Shown here: positions 1-7,988 of the stretch, piece after piece
Position numbering within the stretch: the stretch's first letter is position 1
Layout of the letters: each line of letters begins with the position of its first letter
Origin: CAYVUV01 sp964455095
Lineage (GTDB): Bacteria; Desulfobacterota; Binatia; HRBIN30; CADEER01
Length of the DNA stretch: 47,662 nucleotides
Direction of reading: 5' to 3'
NCBI GenBank assembly: GCA_964455095.1
Contig: CAYVUV010000215.1
Location: forward strand, 1-47,662
Notes under the pieces: model-generated
Seen by the model: only the letters and a program-made list of their open reading frames with translations
Databases searched by the model: none
What the model was told of the DNA's origin: nothing
Program-made: the position numbers and the translations under genes

Positions 1-1
1 C

Positions 2-916
2 GGCCAAGTGGTCATCGTCACCGGAGCGGGCCGAGGTCTCGGCCGCCTCTTTGCGATCGACATTGCGCGGCGCGGTGGGTCGGTGGTGGTGAACGACCTC
101 GGAGGCACGATGCACGGCGAGGGCTCGGACGCCGGCGTTGCCGACCTGGTGGTCGAAGAGATCGAGCGGGCCGGCGGTGTGGCGGTGGCATCGCACGAGT
201 CGGTGGCCAGTCCCGAGGGCGGGGAGGCGATCGTTCGTGCCGCGGTCGACCGGTTCGGTCGCCTCGACGCGGTCGTGAGCAACGCGGGTATTTTCAACAG
301 CGTGCCCTTCGACGAACTGTCGCCGGCCGACTGGCGGCGCATGCTCAGCGTGCACCTGGACGGCGGATTTCATCTGAGCCAAGCCGCCTTTCGTGTGATG
401 AAATCGCAGGGCTACGGGCGATTCGTTTTCATGGCTTCCTCGGCGGGACTGTTCGGTCAACCGCTCGAAGCCCACTACGCCGCTGCCAAGGCTGGTCTCC
501 TCGGGTTGACCAACGTCATCGCGATCGAAGGGGCGCAGCACGGGATCTTGGCAAATGCCGTGCTCCCCTTCGGCTACACGCGGCTGGTGACCGAGACGGT
601 GCCCGACCCGACGTACCTCGAGGAGTCGGGCTTTCTGAACGCCATCCAGCCAGAACTGGTGGTGCCGATCGGCGTCTTCCTCGCCAGTCGGGCCTGCGAG
701 CTCACCCATCACAACTACTCGGCCGGTGCGGGGCGCTTCGCGCGGGTCTTCGTCGGCCTCGCCGAAGGCTGGCTGGCGGAGCCCGGCAGCAATCCGACCG
801 CCGACGATATCGCCGCGCATCTCACCGAGGTGTCGGCGACTGAGCCGTTCACCGTTCCGATGTCCATCTACGACGAGGTCCTCGGCCTCTGCGAACGGCT
901 CGGCATCACCGTATAG
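2..916 (+). CDS. SDR family oxidoreductase, 5'-truncated by the window edge
   Basis: NAD(P)-dependent short-chain dehydrogenase. The Rossmann motif TGAGRGLG lies at the extreme start, followed by VVNDLGG, the form seen in 17-beta-HSD type 4/peroxisomal multifunctional enzyme-like SDRs. NNAG-equivalent SNAG, the catalytic Ser in MASSAG and YAAAK are all present. The reading frame stays open to the first base, with Gly-Gln codons before the GTG at 8, so the true start is outside the window and only a few residues are probably missing. The C-terminus is longer than in a minimal 250-residue SDR. It ends 2 bases before the TetR gene at 919, so the two are probably co-transcribed. The substrate is likely a hydroxyacyl-CoA or hydroxysteroid, but this is inferred. 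Confidence 0.85.
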   Translation, partial: GQVVIVTGAGRGLGRLFAIDIARRGGSVVVNDLGGTMHGEGSDAGVADLVVEEIERAGGVAVASHESVASPEGGEAIVRAAVDRFGRLDAVVSNAGIFNSVPFDELSPADWRRMLSVHLDGGFHLSQAAFRVMKSQGYGRFVFMASSAGLFGQPLEAHYAAAKAGLLGLTNVIAIEGAQHGILANAVLPFGYTRLVTETVPDPTYLEESGFLNAIQPELVVPIGVFLASRACELTHHNYSAGAGRFARVFVGLAEGWLAEPGSNPTADDIAAHLTEVSATEPFTVPMSIYDEVLGLCERLGITV

Positions 917-918
917 CC

Positions 919-2226
919 GTGACAGCGAAGCGGCGAACGGCTGCCAAGAACGCCAGCGCATCCGAGGCGACCCTCAAGGTCGATGGGGCTCGGCGAACCG
1001 AGATCCTTCACGCTGCGGCTTCGCTGATCGCTTCCTCGGGATTGCGCACCTCCCTGCAGGAGATTGCCGACGCGGCTGGAATCCTCGCCGGAAGCCTCTA
1101 TCACCACTTCGAATCCAAGGAAGCGATCCTGATCGAGCTGATCCGGCGCTATCACGCTGCGCTGGATCGCATCGGGGAGCTCGCTCAGCAAAGACTCGAC
1201 GAACCGCACCCGAAACCCGCTGCTGAACGGATCGTCGAGCTCGGATCGGCGATCGCGCACTGCGCGGTCCAGCATCGCGCCGCTCTTCAGATTTCTTTTT
1301 ATGAAGCGCCGAGCGCAAATCCCGAGCTGGTCGAGCTGGCCCAACGGCCGCCGATCGGGATTCAGCAGGCGATGCTCCAAACACTGCGTGCCGGCAGATG
1401 GAACGGATACCTCCGACCCGATGTCGATCTTCCCACGCTGGCGGATCGGATTTGCCAGTCGATGCTGCATGTCGGACTGGATGTGATTCGGCACAATGCC
1501 GCGGCCGACGAGGTGGCCGCGGTCATGTGCCAAATCCTTTTGCGGGGTCTCGCCAGCCGATCGCGCAGCGATGCAGAGTTGGACGGCTCCCGTGCCTTCG
1601 CGGCCGCAGACCAGGTCATCGAGACGTGGACCGACGAGAGCGAGGCCGATCCCAACGACAAGGCTTCCCACATCCGCACGGTGGCACGAAACGAGTTCGG
1701 TCGCAGAGGGTACGAAGTCACCACCATCAGGGACATCGCCTCCGCCGCGGGCCTCGGCATCGGCACCGTCTATCGGTTGGTCGCTTCGAAGGAAGCGCTG
1801 CTCGCGTCGATCATGCGTTCGTTTGAAGAAAAAGTTGGCGCGGGATGGGTTGCGGTTCTCCAGTCGGATGCGTCGCCGATTGAGAAACTGGATGCGCTGA
1901 GTTGGGTCGACATCAATGCGTTGGATCGGTTCCACCACGAGTTCAGGATTCAGCTCGCGTGGATGCGACAGTCGCCGCCGGATACCAATCCAGCGCGGTC
2001 ATTCAGTGCACGACTGCAACAGCTGGAAGCGCTGTTGTCCGAAGGGATTCAGTCGGGAGAGATCCGTATCGACAGTCCCTCCACCGAGATGCTTTCCAGG
2101 TGCGTGATCGATGTCCTCTGGATGCCAGAGAGCATCGTTCGAGCGGCGGGGAAGCGTGCGGCGCTCGTTCATGCCCGTGACACCGTGTTGCGTGGGGTCA
2201 CCGCCCGCGGCGTGGAATCCGCTTGA
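919..2226 (+). CDS. Tandem TetR/AcrR-family transcriptional regulator (two HTH domains)
   Basis: A 435-residue protein carrying two complete TetR N-terminal DNA-binding domains. The first is at about residues 25-75 (helix-turn-helix around SLQEIADAAGILAGSLYHHF). The second is at about 247-297 (TIRDIASAAGLGIGTVYRLV). Each is followed by a helical, presumably ligand-binding, region. Typical TetR proteins are about 200 residues, so this looks like a head-to-tail fusion of two regulators. It starts with GTG 2 bases after the SDR stop. It may control the SDR or the downstream VWA/AAA/AveC module, but no operator was identified for it. The stop is genuine, because a 69-base gap precedes the next gene. 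Confidence 0.88.
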   Translation: MTAKRRTAAKNASASEATLKVDGARRTEILHAAASLIASSGLRTSLQEIADAAGILAGSLYHHFESKEAILIELIRRYHAALDRIGELAQQRLDEPHPKPAAERIVELGSAIAHCAVQHRAALQISFYEAPSANPELVELAQRPPIGIQQAMLQTLRAGRWNGYLRPDVDLPTLADRICQSMLHVGLDVIRHNAAADEVAAVMCQILLRGLASRSRSDAELDGSRAFAAADQVIETWTDESEADPNDKASHIRTVARNEFGRRGYEVTTIRDIASAAGLGIGTVYRLVASKEALLASIMRSFEEKVGAGWVAVLQSDASPIEKLDALSWVDINALDRFHHEFRIQLAWMRQSPPDTNPARSFSARLQQLEALLSEGIQSGEIRIDSPSTEMLSRCVIDVLWMPESIVRAAGKRAALVHARDTVLRGVTARGVESA

Positions 2227-2295
2227 CTGCAAGCCCTCGCCGAGGTTACGGAACAGATATTTGGTCCGGCACCCCTAGACGAGCAAGGACTTCCT

Positions 2296-3981
2296 TTGAG
2301 GAGTGACGAGGAGAACAGCGACAGTCTGGGGCGGCTCAGCTTGCTCGCCTCAGCGATCTCCTGCCGCACCCTGCGCGTAGCGCCGGGCGGACCCGGCGAG
2401 CCGGCGTGGACTGACGGGAGGGTGGTCTTTGTCGACGCCAGCATCAGTACGCGTGAGCAGGTCGAGGCGGTCACCGTGCAGGGGGCGCTCCTCGCAACTG
2501 GAAGCCTGGATACCGAAGTCGTGCGCAGGTTGACGCGGCGCCCGGCGCTGGCCAGGCGATACCTCGCCGTCGAAGGCCACCGCGCGCTGGCCGCGATCGG
2601 GGACCTGTTGCCACCGTCGGTGCGGTCGCTGATCGATTGTGATATCGCCACCCGCTCCGATTCGCCTGCCGCGTCCCTGAGTGCCGCGCTGAGCCGGACG
2701 GCCATCGCTGAGCCGCCTGACAGCTTCGGGGTCATCCGCGCACGAGATCTGTTGAAGGCGATCGACCGCGCCGACCGCTCAGCGACGAAGCGTGAGCACG
2801 TTCCACGCGAGCATCGCAACGGAGTGCTGGCCGAGCTTGCAGAGGACGGGGACGACGACGGCACCGCCGCCGCCGATTTCTCGAGTCCCGTCGGCGGCGG
2901 GGGTGCGTTGGGCCGTTTGCTGGGACGATTACTGGGGGTGGCGCGCCAGCTCAACGGGGGCGGCTCTCCGGGTGCCGACGCGCCAACGCACCGGACGCGC
3001 GCCGGAACAACGGGCGGCGGCACCACCGTGTTCTCGGCCGGGACGCAGGGCTCCGTGGATGTGGCTGCCGTCGAACGCCGGGGAACAAAGTACCCCGAGT
3101 GGGACGTTCATCGCCGGAGCTACCGCCAGGACTGGTGTACGGTGCGGGAAGTCCAGCCGCAGCCAAAGGACAGCACGCCGCTGTTGGTGTCGGGTGGGTA
3201 CGGCTTGCGTCGACCGCTCGCCCGTCTCGGCACGGGCCTCGACCGTTGCCATCGGCGGCTGCAGGGAGACGAAATCGATATCGATGCGGTAGTCGAGGCA
3301 CGCGTCGAGGCCATGGCCGGTGCGGCGCCTGACGAGGCGATCTACGTCGAGGGCCTTCGCCGAAGGCGCGATCTCGCCGTCCTCCTCCTGCTCGACATCT
3401 CGGGCTCCGTGGCCGAACCCGGCGCGCCGGGCCAAACGGTGCACGAGCAACAGCGGGCGGCGGCCGCCGCGCTCACTGTTGCTCTGCACGATCTCGGCGA
3501 TCGCGTGGCGCTCTACGCCTACAACTCGCAGGGGCGGTCCGCCGTGCACCTGGTGCCGGTGAAGGGGTTCGACGAAGATCTCGGCCCCGTTGTGATGCGG
3601 CGTCTGCACGACCTCGTGCCGAGCGCCTTCTCGAGGCTGGGTGCAGCAATCCGACATGGCGCGGGCGTGTTGGAGAAACGCGGCGGGACGTCGCGGCGGT
3701 TGCTCGTCGTGCTGTCCGATGGGTTGGCGTACGACCACGGCTATGAACCCGCGTATGGCGCAGCCGACGCGCGGCGCGCGCTTGCCGAGGCCCGCCGTCG
3801 GGGTACCGGCTGCCTCTGTCTGAGCATTGGTGCGAGCACCGATGCCGAGACCCTTCGGCGTGTATTTGGCAGCGCTGCTCACGCCACGATTCCCAGAACC
3901 GAACAGTTGACCCAGGTGATCGGTCCGCTGTTCCGCTCGGCCCTCCGCTCCGCGGAGGTTCGGCGCCCGGTGTCGTCGTGA
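2296..3981 (+). CDS. VWA-domain protein, CbbO/NorD-like (module 1)
   Basis: 561 residues with a C-terminal von Willebrand factor A domain. The metal-ion-dependent adhesion motif is DISGS at Asp367-Ser369-Ser371, preceded by a hydrophobic strand (AVLLLL) and followed by LVVLSDG. The first 350 residues are poorly conserved, with a Gly/Ala-rich stretch near 195-250. In CbbO and NorD, such proteins partner a MoxR-class AAA+ ATPase to remodel or load cofactors into a client enzyme. The stop overlaps the start of the AAA gene by 4 bases (GTGA), so translation is coupled. A paralogue is encoded at 34865. The start is taken as TTG with AAGGA upstream; this start is uncertain. Confidence 0.85.
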   Translation: MRSDEENSDSLGRLSLLASAISCRTLRVAPGGPGEPAWTDGRVVFVDASISTREQVEAVTVQGALLATGSLDTEVVRRLTRRPALARRYLAVEGHRALAAIGDLLPPSVRSLIDCDIATRSDSPAASLSAALSRTAIAEPPDSFGVIRARDLLKAIDRADRSATKREHVPREHRNGVLAELAEDGDDDGTAAADFSSPVGGGGALGRLLGRLLGVARQLNGGGSPGADAPTHRTRAGTTGGGTTVFSAGTQGSVDVAAVERRGTKYPEWDVHRRSYRQDWCTVREVQPQPKDSTPLLVSGGYGLRRPLARLGTGLDRCHRRLQGDEIDIDAVVEARVEAMAGAAPDEAIYVEGLRRRRDLAVLLLLDISGSVAEPGAPGQTVHEQQRAAAAALTVALHDLGDRVALYAYNSQGRSAVHLVPVKGFDEDLGPVVMRRLHDLVPSAFSRLGAAIRHGAGVLEKRGGTSRRLLVVLSDGLAYDHGYEPAYGAADARRALAEARRRGTGCLCLSIGASTDAETLRRVFGSAAHATIPRTEQLTQVIGPLFRSALRSAEVRRPVSS

Positions 3982-4826
3982 CTGACGGGCCGGCGGCAGT
4001 GACGACTCGCGCGTCGCGTCCGTACTACGTACCCGTCGGCAACGAGGAGCGAATCTTCAAGGCGGCCTTCCGGCAAGGATTGTCGGTCCTGCTCAAGGGT
4101 CCCACCGGCTGTGGAAAGACGCGCTTCCTCGAGGCGATGGCTCACGACCTCAGCCGGCCGCTCATCACCGTCGCCTGCCACGACGACCTGACCACCGCGG
4201 ATCTCGTCGGGCGGTTCCTGCTGCGCGGCGGTGACACGGAGTGGGTTGATGGTCCGCTGACGCGCGCCGTGCGTGAGGGGGCCATCTGTTACCTCGACGA
4301 AGTCGTCGAGGCCCGCCAGGACACGACCGTCGTGCTGCATCCACTGGCCGATCACCGCCGCCAACTCCCGATCGAGCGCCTCGGGCTGACCATCGACGCC
4401 GCACCGGGGTTCTGCCTGGTCGTGTCCTACAACCCCGGCTATCAGAGCATTCTCAAAGACCTCAAAGACTCGACGCGCCAGCGGATGGTCGCCATCGAGT
4501 TTGGCTTCCCGCCCGCAGATGTCGAACAGCAGATCGTCGCACACGAGGCCGGCATCGGCGCCGACCGGGCGACGGAATTGGTGCGGCTCGGTCAGGCCAT
4601 CCGCCGCCTGGAGACGACCGGGCTGCGCGAGGTGGCCTCGACGCGAGTGCTCATCGCCGCGGGGCGGCTCGTTGCCGAAGGGCTGAGCCCGCGCGAGGCC
4701 GCTTGCGCCGCCGTGGCGGGACCGCTCACCGACGACTCGACCGTGACGAGCGGACTGGTGGAGATGATCAACGTGTACCTGGCCGACCAACCAGCCGGAC
4801 CGGAGTCCGTGCCCGAACGGAGATGA
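3978..4826 (+). CDS. MoxR-type AAA+ ATPase, CbbQ/NorQ-like (module 1)
   Basis: A 282-residue cytoplasmic AAA+ ATPase. Walker A is GPTGCGKT at 41-48, Walker B is CYLDEV at about 104-109, and a sensor-1 Asn lies in SYNPGYQ (Asn152). The Walker region and the VDGPLTRAVREGAICYLDE block are typical of the CbbQ/NirQ/NorQ branch. It probably forms a hexamer that works with the VWA protein encoded immediately upstream (4-base overlap). The usual clients (Rubisco, nitric oxide reductase, methanol dehydrogenase) are absent. The nearest candidate client is the AveC-like membrane protein at 5945. It is strongly similar to the ATPase at 34050. Confidence 0.9.
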   Translation: MTDGPAAVTTRASRPYYVPVGNEERIFKAAFRQGLSVLLKGPTGCGKTRFLEAMAHDLSRPLITVACHDDLTTADLVGRFLLRGGDTEWVDGPLTRAVREGAICYLDEVVEARQDTTVVLHPLADHRRQLPIERLGLTIDAAPGFCLVVSYNPGYQSILKDLKDSTRQRMVAIEFGFPPADVEQQIVAHEAGIGADRATELVRLGQAIRRLETTGLREVASTRVLIAAGRLVAEGLSPREAACAAVAGPLTDDSTVTSGLVEMINVYLADQPAGPESVPERR

Positions 4827-4827
4827 C

Positions 4828-5940
4828 ATGTCCTACGAGAGCACCGCGGAGCCGATCAAGCTCGGCTACCTCTTCGATTTTCGGCTGCCCGAGTACTACC
4901 CGCGCGAGATGCGGGCCGACATGACCCAGACGTTCGAGCTCGTGTTCAACGAAGGCCTCGAGCAGAAGCTCATCGACCGCCGGGTGGAGATCGTCTTTCG
5001 TGAGGTCGAGGGCCTGCCGAAGGGAACGGTCAAAGCGGTGATCGACGCCTACGGCGAGCTCGTCGACGAAGGCTGTCTCGCCATCTTCGGTCCGGCCATC
5101 ACCGACAATGCCGTCCCGACGCGCGAGGCGATCGAGCAGCGCTTTCGTGTTCCGGCGGTCAGCGTGACCGGCTCCGAGGACTGGTTGGGCGAGTGGACCT
5201 TCGCGTTTCCAATGGGCTCGTTGACGGACGAGCCCATCTTCTGGACGCAGCTGCTCGCGAAGGGCGGGCACACCGAGGTCGGCGTCCTGGTCGAACAGTC
5301 ACTGGTGGGCGAGAGCTACCTCAAGAGCTTCGGCAGCGCGTGCCGAGACGCCGGCATTCGCATCGTGGCGGAGGGGCGGCTCGCTCAGACCGCGCAGGAC
5401 TGCGGTGAGGCGCTGCGCAAGGTGTACGCAGCGAAGCCCAGCGCGCTCGTCCACTGTGGCTTCGGCTTCGGCATCCTGCACGTCAATTCGGTACTCCAGG
5501 AGCTCGACTGGGACCCGCCCCGCTTCACCAGCACCGCGTTCGAGAACGCGTGGATCAGTCCCGTGCTGTGGCAAGCGCTCCTGGGATGGACCGGGATCGA
5601 CCAGTACGACGAGACCAACCTTCTCGGGCAGCGCTTCCTGGATCAGTACAACGCGGCGTACGGACGGCGCCCGGAGTACTGCCTCCCCGTAGTGAATCGG
5701 GACATCGCCACGGTGCTGCTGCGCGCCTTCGCCGACGCTCGCCCCTTGAGCCCGCGCGGTGTGAAGGAAGCGCTCGAGCGGGTGAAGATGCTCCCGGCTG
5801 CTTCCGGCGCGCCCGGGACCATGCTCCGTTTCGGAACCTGGAGCCATCGAGCTTGGATGGGCGCCGGCTACCTCGTGGCGCGAAGGCTCGATCCCGACGG
5901 AATTCACTCTCATCTCGTCGCGCGATTTGGGCAGGACTGA
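4828..5940 (+). CDS. Periplasmic-binding-protein type I fold protein (LivJ/AmiC-like) without signal peptide
   Basis: 370 residues resembling branched-chain amino-acid/amide substrate-binding proteins of ABC transporters. There is a beta-strand start (IKLGYLFDF), a central FGPAITDNAVPTREAIEQ block, and a C-terminal lobe with ILHVNSVLQEL and YDETNLLGQRFLDQYNAAYG. The N-terminus (MSYESTAEPIK) has no hydrophobic signal sequence, and no in-frame upstream extension is likely because ATG lies 1 base after the AAA stop. No permease or ATPase transporter gene is in the window. A cytoplasmic ligand-sensing role, as for AmiC, is therefore more likely than transport. It sits inside the VWA-AAA-AveC gene string. 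Confidence 0.75.
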   Translation: MSYESTAEPIKLGYLFDFRLPEYYPREMRADMTQTFELVFNEGLEQKLIDRRVEIVFREVEGLPKGTVKAVIDAYGELVDEGCLAIFGPAITDNAVPTREAIEQRFRVPAVSVTGSEDWLGEWTFAFPMGSLTDEPIFWTQLLAKGGHTEVGVLVEQSLVGESYLKSFGSACRDAGIRIVAEGRLAQTAQDCGEALRKVYAAKPSALVHCGFGFGILHVNSVLQELDWDPPRFTSTAFENAWISPVLWQALLGWTGIDQYDETNLLGQRFLDQYNAAYGRRPEYCLPVVNRDIATVLLRAFADARPLSPRGVKEALERVKMLPAASGAPGTMLRFGTWSHRAWMGAGYLVARRLDPDGIHSHLVARFGQD

Positions 5941-5944
5941 GCCG

Positions 5945-7072
5945 ATGAGCCGCGAGCACACATTGCCGTCCGCCGCCGGCACGTCCGCCGGATCGAATCG
6001 GTCACCGATGACCGCGCTGTGGATGGCCGTCGGGTTAGTCGTCCTAAGCGCCATCGCCTACCACGCACGCATGGGCGCCGTCTCCCCTCGCATTGCCAAC
6101 CCTGAGGTGACCGGAGTTCCCCGTCCGGTGGAGTTCCTGTTCGGATGGGAACACTGGCTCGTTCTGCATCAGGTCGGGACAGTCGTCATGATGTTCCTGC
6201 TCGTCGCCGTGTTCGTGTGGGCGTGGATTCGGCGACCCGCGCATCCCTATCTGCTCATGGTCTTGGCGTCGACGGCGATCGTCTGGCAGGACCCGATCAT
6301 GAACTGGGCGCCGTACGCCGTGTACAACCCCCAGCTCTGGCACTTTCCCGAGGACTGGCCCCTGGTGAGGCTGTCGCCCACGGTCGAACCGTTCATCGTG
6401 ATCGGTTACTCGACCTTCTACTTCATCGGCCCGTTCTTCGCGTCCAATCGAATCCTGCGCGGCCTGCAAGCGCGCGCGTCCGCCGACGCATTCGTCTGGC
6501 GCCGCCCGCTCGTCAGCCTGGCGCTGCTGCTCTTCGTCACCGGGGTCACCATGGACGCGGCCCTGGAGATCTTCCTCGTCCACACCGGGCTGTATATCTA
6601 CTCGCAAGTGATCCCCTGGGGGTCGGTCTTCGCCGGAACGACCTTCCAGTTCCCACTGATATGGGAGACCGCGCTCGTCACCACGGTGATGATTCCCGCC
6701 GGCGTCCTTTGCTATCGGGACGACACGGGACGAGCGCAAGCCGAGAAGCTCGCCCAAAGGTTGCGTTGGTTCCGCACCCGGCCGGCCCTCGCCACCTTCC
6801 TCGTCATGGCTGGCATCTTGAACCTCGCCTATTTCGTTTACGGCGCCGGCTTCGCCGCCATCCGCGTATCGAAGCTCGCGACTGCGGTCGCCTGCCCGTA
6901 TCCGTTTCCGGAAGCCAAGGTCTACGACCCGCAGGGATTCTACGAACGGGAGGGGCAGCCCGGCCCGTATTTCGAAGGACACTGGAACGGTTGGATGACC
7001 GCTCAGCCGAATGGACGTCCAACCGTGAACCCGGTCAAGGTAGACGGATATTGCAGGCCCGACCGTGCTTGA
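5945..7072 (+). CDS. AveC-like (spirocyclase AveC family) integral membrane protein 1
   Basis: 375 residues with about seven predicted membrane segments. These start near ALWMAVGLVVLSAIAYH, then VVMMFLLVAVFVWAW, then the segment ending in the family landmark VWQDPIMNW. A second landmark, GTTFQFPLIWE, follows the fifth segment, which carries acidic residues (MDAALEIF). The family is named after AveC of avermectin biosynthesis, but most members are uncharacterised. The ATG at 5945 is preferred to an upstream TTG. The gene lies 4 bases after the binding-protein gene, and its stop overlaps the start of the SDR at 7065. It is one of three family members here and is linked to a MoxR/VWA pair. Confidence 0.8.
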   Translation: MSREHTLPSAAGTSAGSNRSPMTALWMAVGLVVLSAIAYHARMGAVSPRIANPEVTGVPRPVEFLFGWEHWLVLHQVGTVVMMFLLVAVFVWAWIRRPAHPYLLMVLASTAIVWQDPIMNWAPYAVYNPQLWHFPEDWPLVRLSPTVEPFIVIGYSTFYFIGPFFASNRILRGLQARASADAFVWRRPLVSLALLLFVTGVTMDAALEIFLVHTGLYIYSQVIPWGSVFAGTTFQFPLIWETALVTTVMIPAGVLCYRDDTGRAQAEKLAQRLRWFRTRPALATFLVMAGILNLAYFVYGAGFAAIRVSKLATAVACPYPFPEAKVYDPQGFYEREGQPGPYFEGHWNGWMTAQPNGRPTVNPVKVDGYCRPDRA

Positions 7073-7988
7073 GGCACGCAGCGTCGTCATCACCGGTGCG
7101 TCACGCGGGCTCGGCCTGGCGTCCGCCGCCCACCTCTACAAGGTGGGATGGCGCGTCGTCGGAGCGATGCGCTCGCCCGAGGTCGGACTCGAACGCCTGC
7201 GGGCGGCGACGGGTGCTGCGGCCGACGATCCTCGCCTGGTCGGCGTCCGACTCGATCTCGACGACCCCGCGTCGATCGGCGCGGCCGCCAGGTCCATTGA
7301 GGAGGCGGTCGGTGCGCCCGACGTCCTAGTGCACAATGCCGGGATCGCCGCCGTAGGGTCCGTCGAGGACATGCCCACCGGCGTCTGGCAGCAGATCTTC
7401 TCTACCAACCTCTTCGGTCCGATCGTGCTGACCAAGGCGTTGTTGCCGTCGATGCGGGCTGCCAGACGCGGCCGGATCGTCGTCGTATCCAGCCAGGGCG
7501 GCGTCCGGGGCATGCCGACGATCAGCGCCTATTCCGCATCCAAAGGCGCCCTCGAACGGTGGGCCGAAGCCCTCGCGGAGGAGGTGGCGCCGTTCGGCTT
7601 GGGTGTGACCGTGCTGGTGACCGGAACCTTCAACACCGACATCCTCACCGAGCAAACTACCGACTACGGAGACTACAGCGGGCCGTACGCCGTGCACTAC
7701 GCCGGAATCCGTCGCACGGGTGGCTTTGCGGTGCGCATGGCGAGCTCGCCCGAACGCTTTGCTCGGGCGCTTGCCAGGGTACTCGACGAGCGCGCGCCGT
7801 TCGCGCGGCATGGAGTGGGCCTCGATGCCAGCCTGTTGCTGCTCGCCAGTCGCCTCCTGCCCAGCCGACTCCTCCATCATGTGATCCGTCTGGCGATGAA
7901 TCTCCCGCGCCATGGCGCCATGCCGGCCCGCTCACCGCGGGTCGCCATCGACACCTCCTCGTCCAAGGAGGGCGAGCAACATGGCTGA
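7065..7988 (+). CDS. SDR family oxidoreductase
   Basis: A classical NAD(P)-dependent short-chain dehydrogenase of 307 residues. The cofactor motif GASRGLG lies near residues 6-12, NAGIAAVG follows the fourth strand, the catalytic Ser is in VVSSQGG, and YSASKG supplies Tyr and Lys. A C-terminal extension (about residues 240-307) contains a hydrophobic, Leu-rich stretch (ASLLLLASRLLPSRLL) that could associate with the membrane. The start is GTG inside the end of the AveC-like gene (8-base overlap), and the end overlaps the aldehyde dehydrogenase start by 8 bases. This is a tightly coupled operon. The substrate is unknown. Confidence 0.85.
   Translation: MLEARSVVITGASRGLGLASAAHLYKVGWRVVGAMRSPEVGLERLRAATGAAADDPRLVGVRLDLDDPASIGAAARSIEEAVGAPDVLVHNAGIAAVGSVEDMPTGVWQQIFSTNLFGPIVLTKALLPSMRAARRGRIVVVSSQGGVRGMPTISAYSASKGALERWAEALAEEVAPFGLGVTVLVTGTFNTDILTEQTTDYGDYSGPYAVHYAGIRRTGGFAVRMASSPERFARALARVLDERAPFARHGVGLDASLLLLASRLLPSRLLHHVIRLAMNLPRHGAMPARSPRVAIDTSSSKEGEQHG

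Noticed and set aside
2296..4826. Assignment of the VWA/AAA pair as a Rubisco activase (CbbQO) or nitric oxide reductase chaperone (NorQD)
   Set aside because: No Rubisco, norBC, methanol dehydrogenase or gas-vesicle genes are in the window; the pair is instead linked twice to AveC-like genes.
5945..7072. Avermectin-type polyketide biosynthesis because of the AveC family name
   Set aside because: No polyketide synthase is present and the surroundings are catabolic. The family name alone does not transfer the function.
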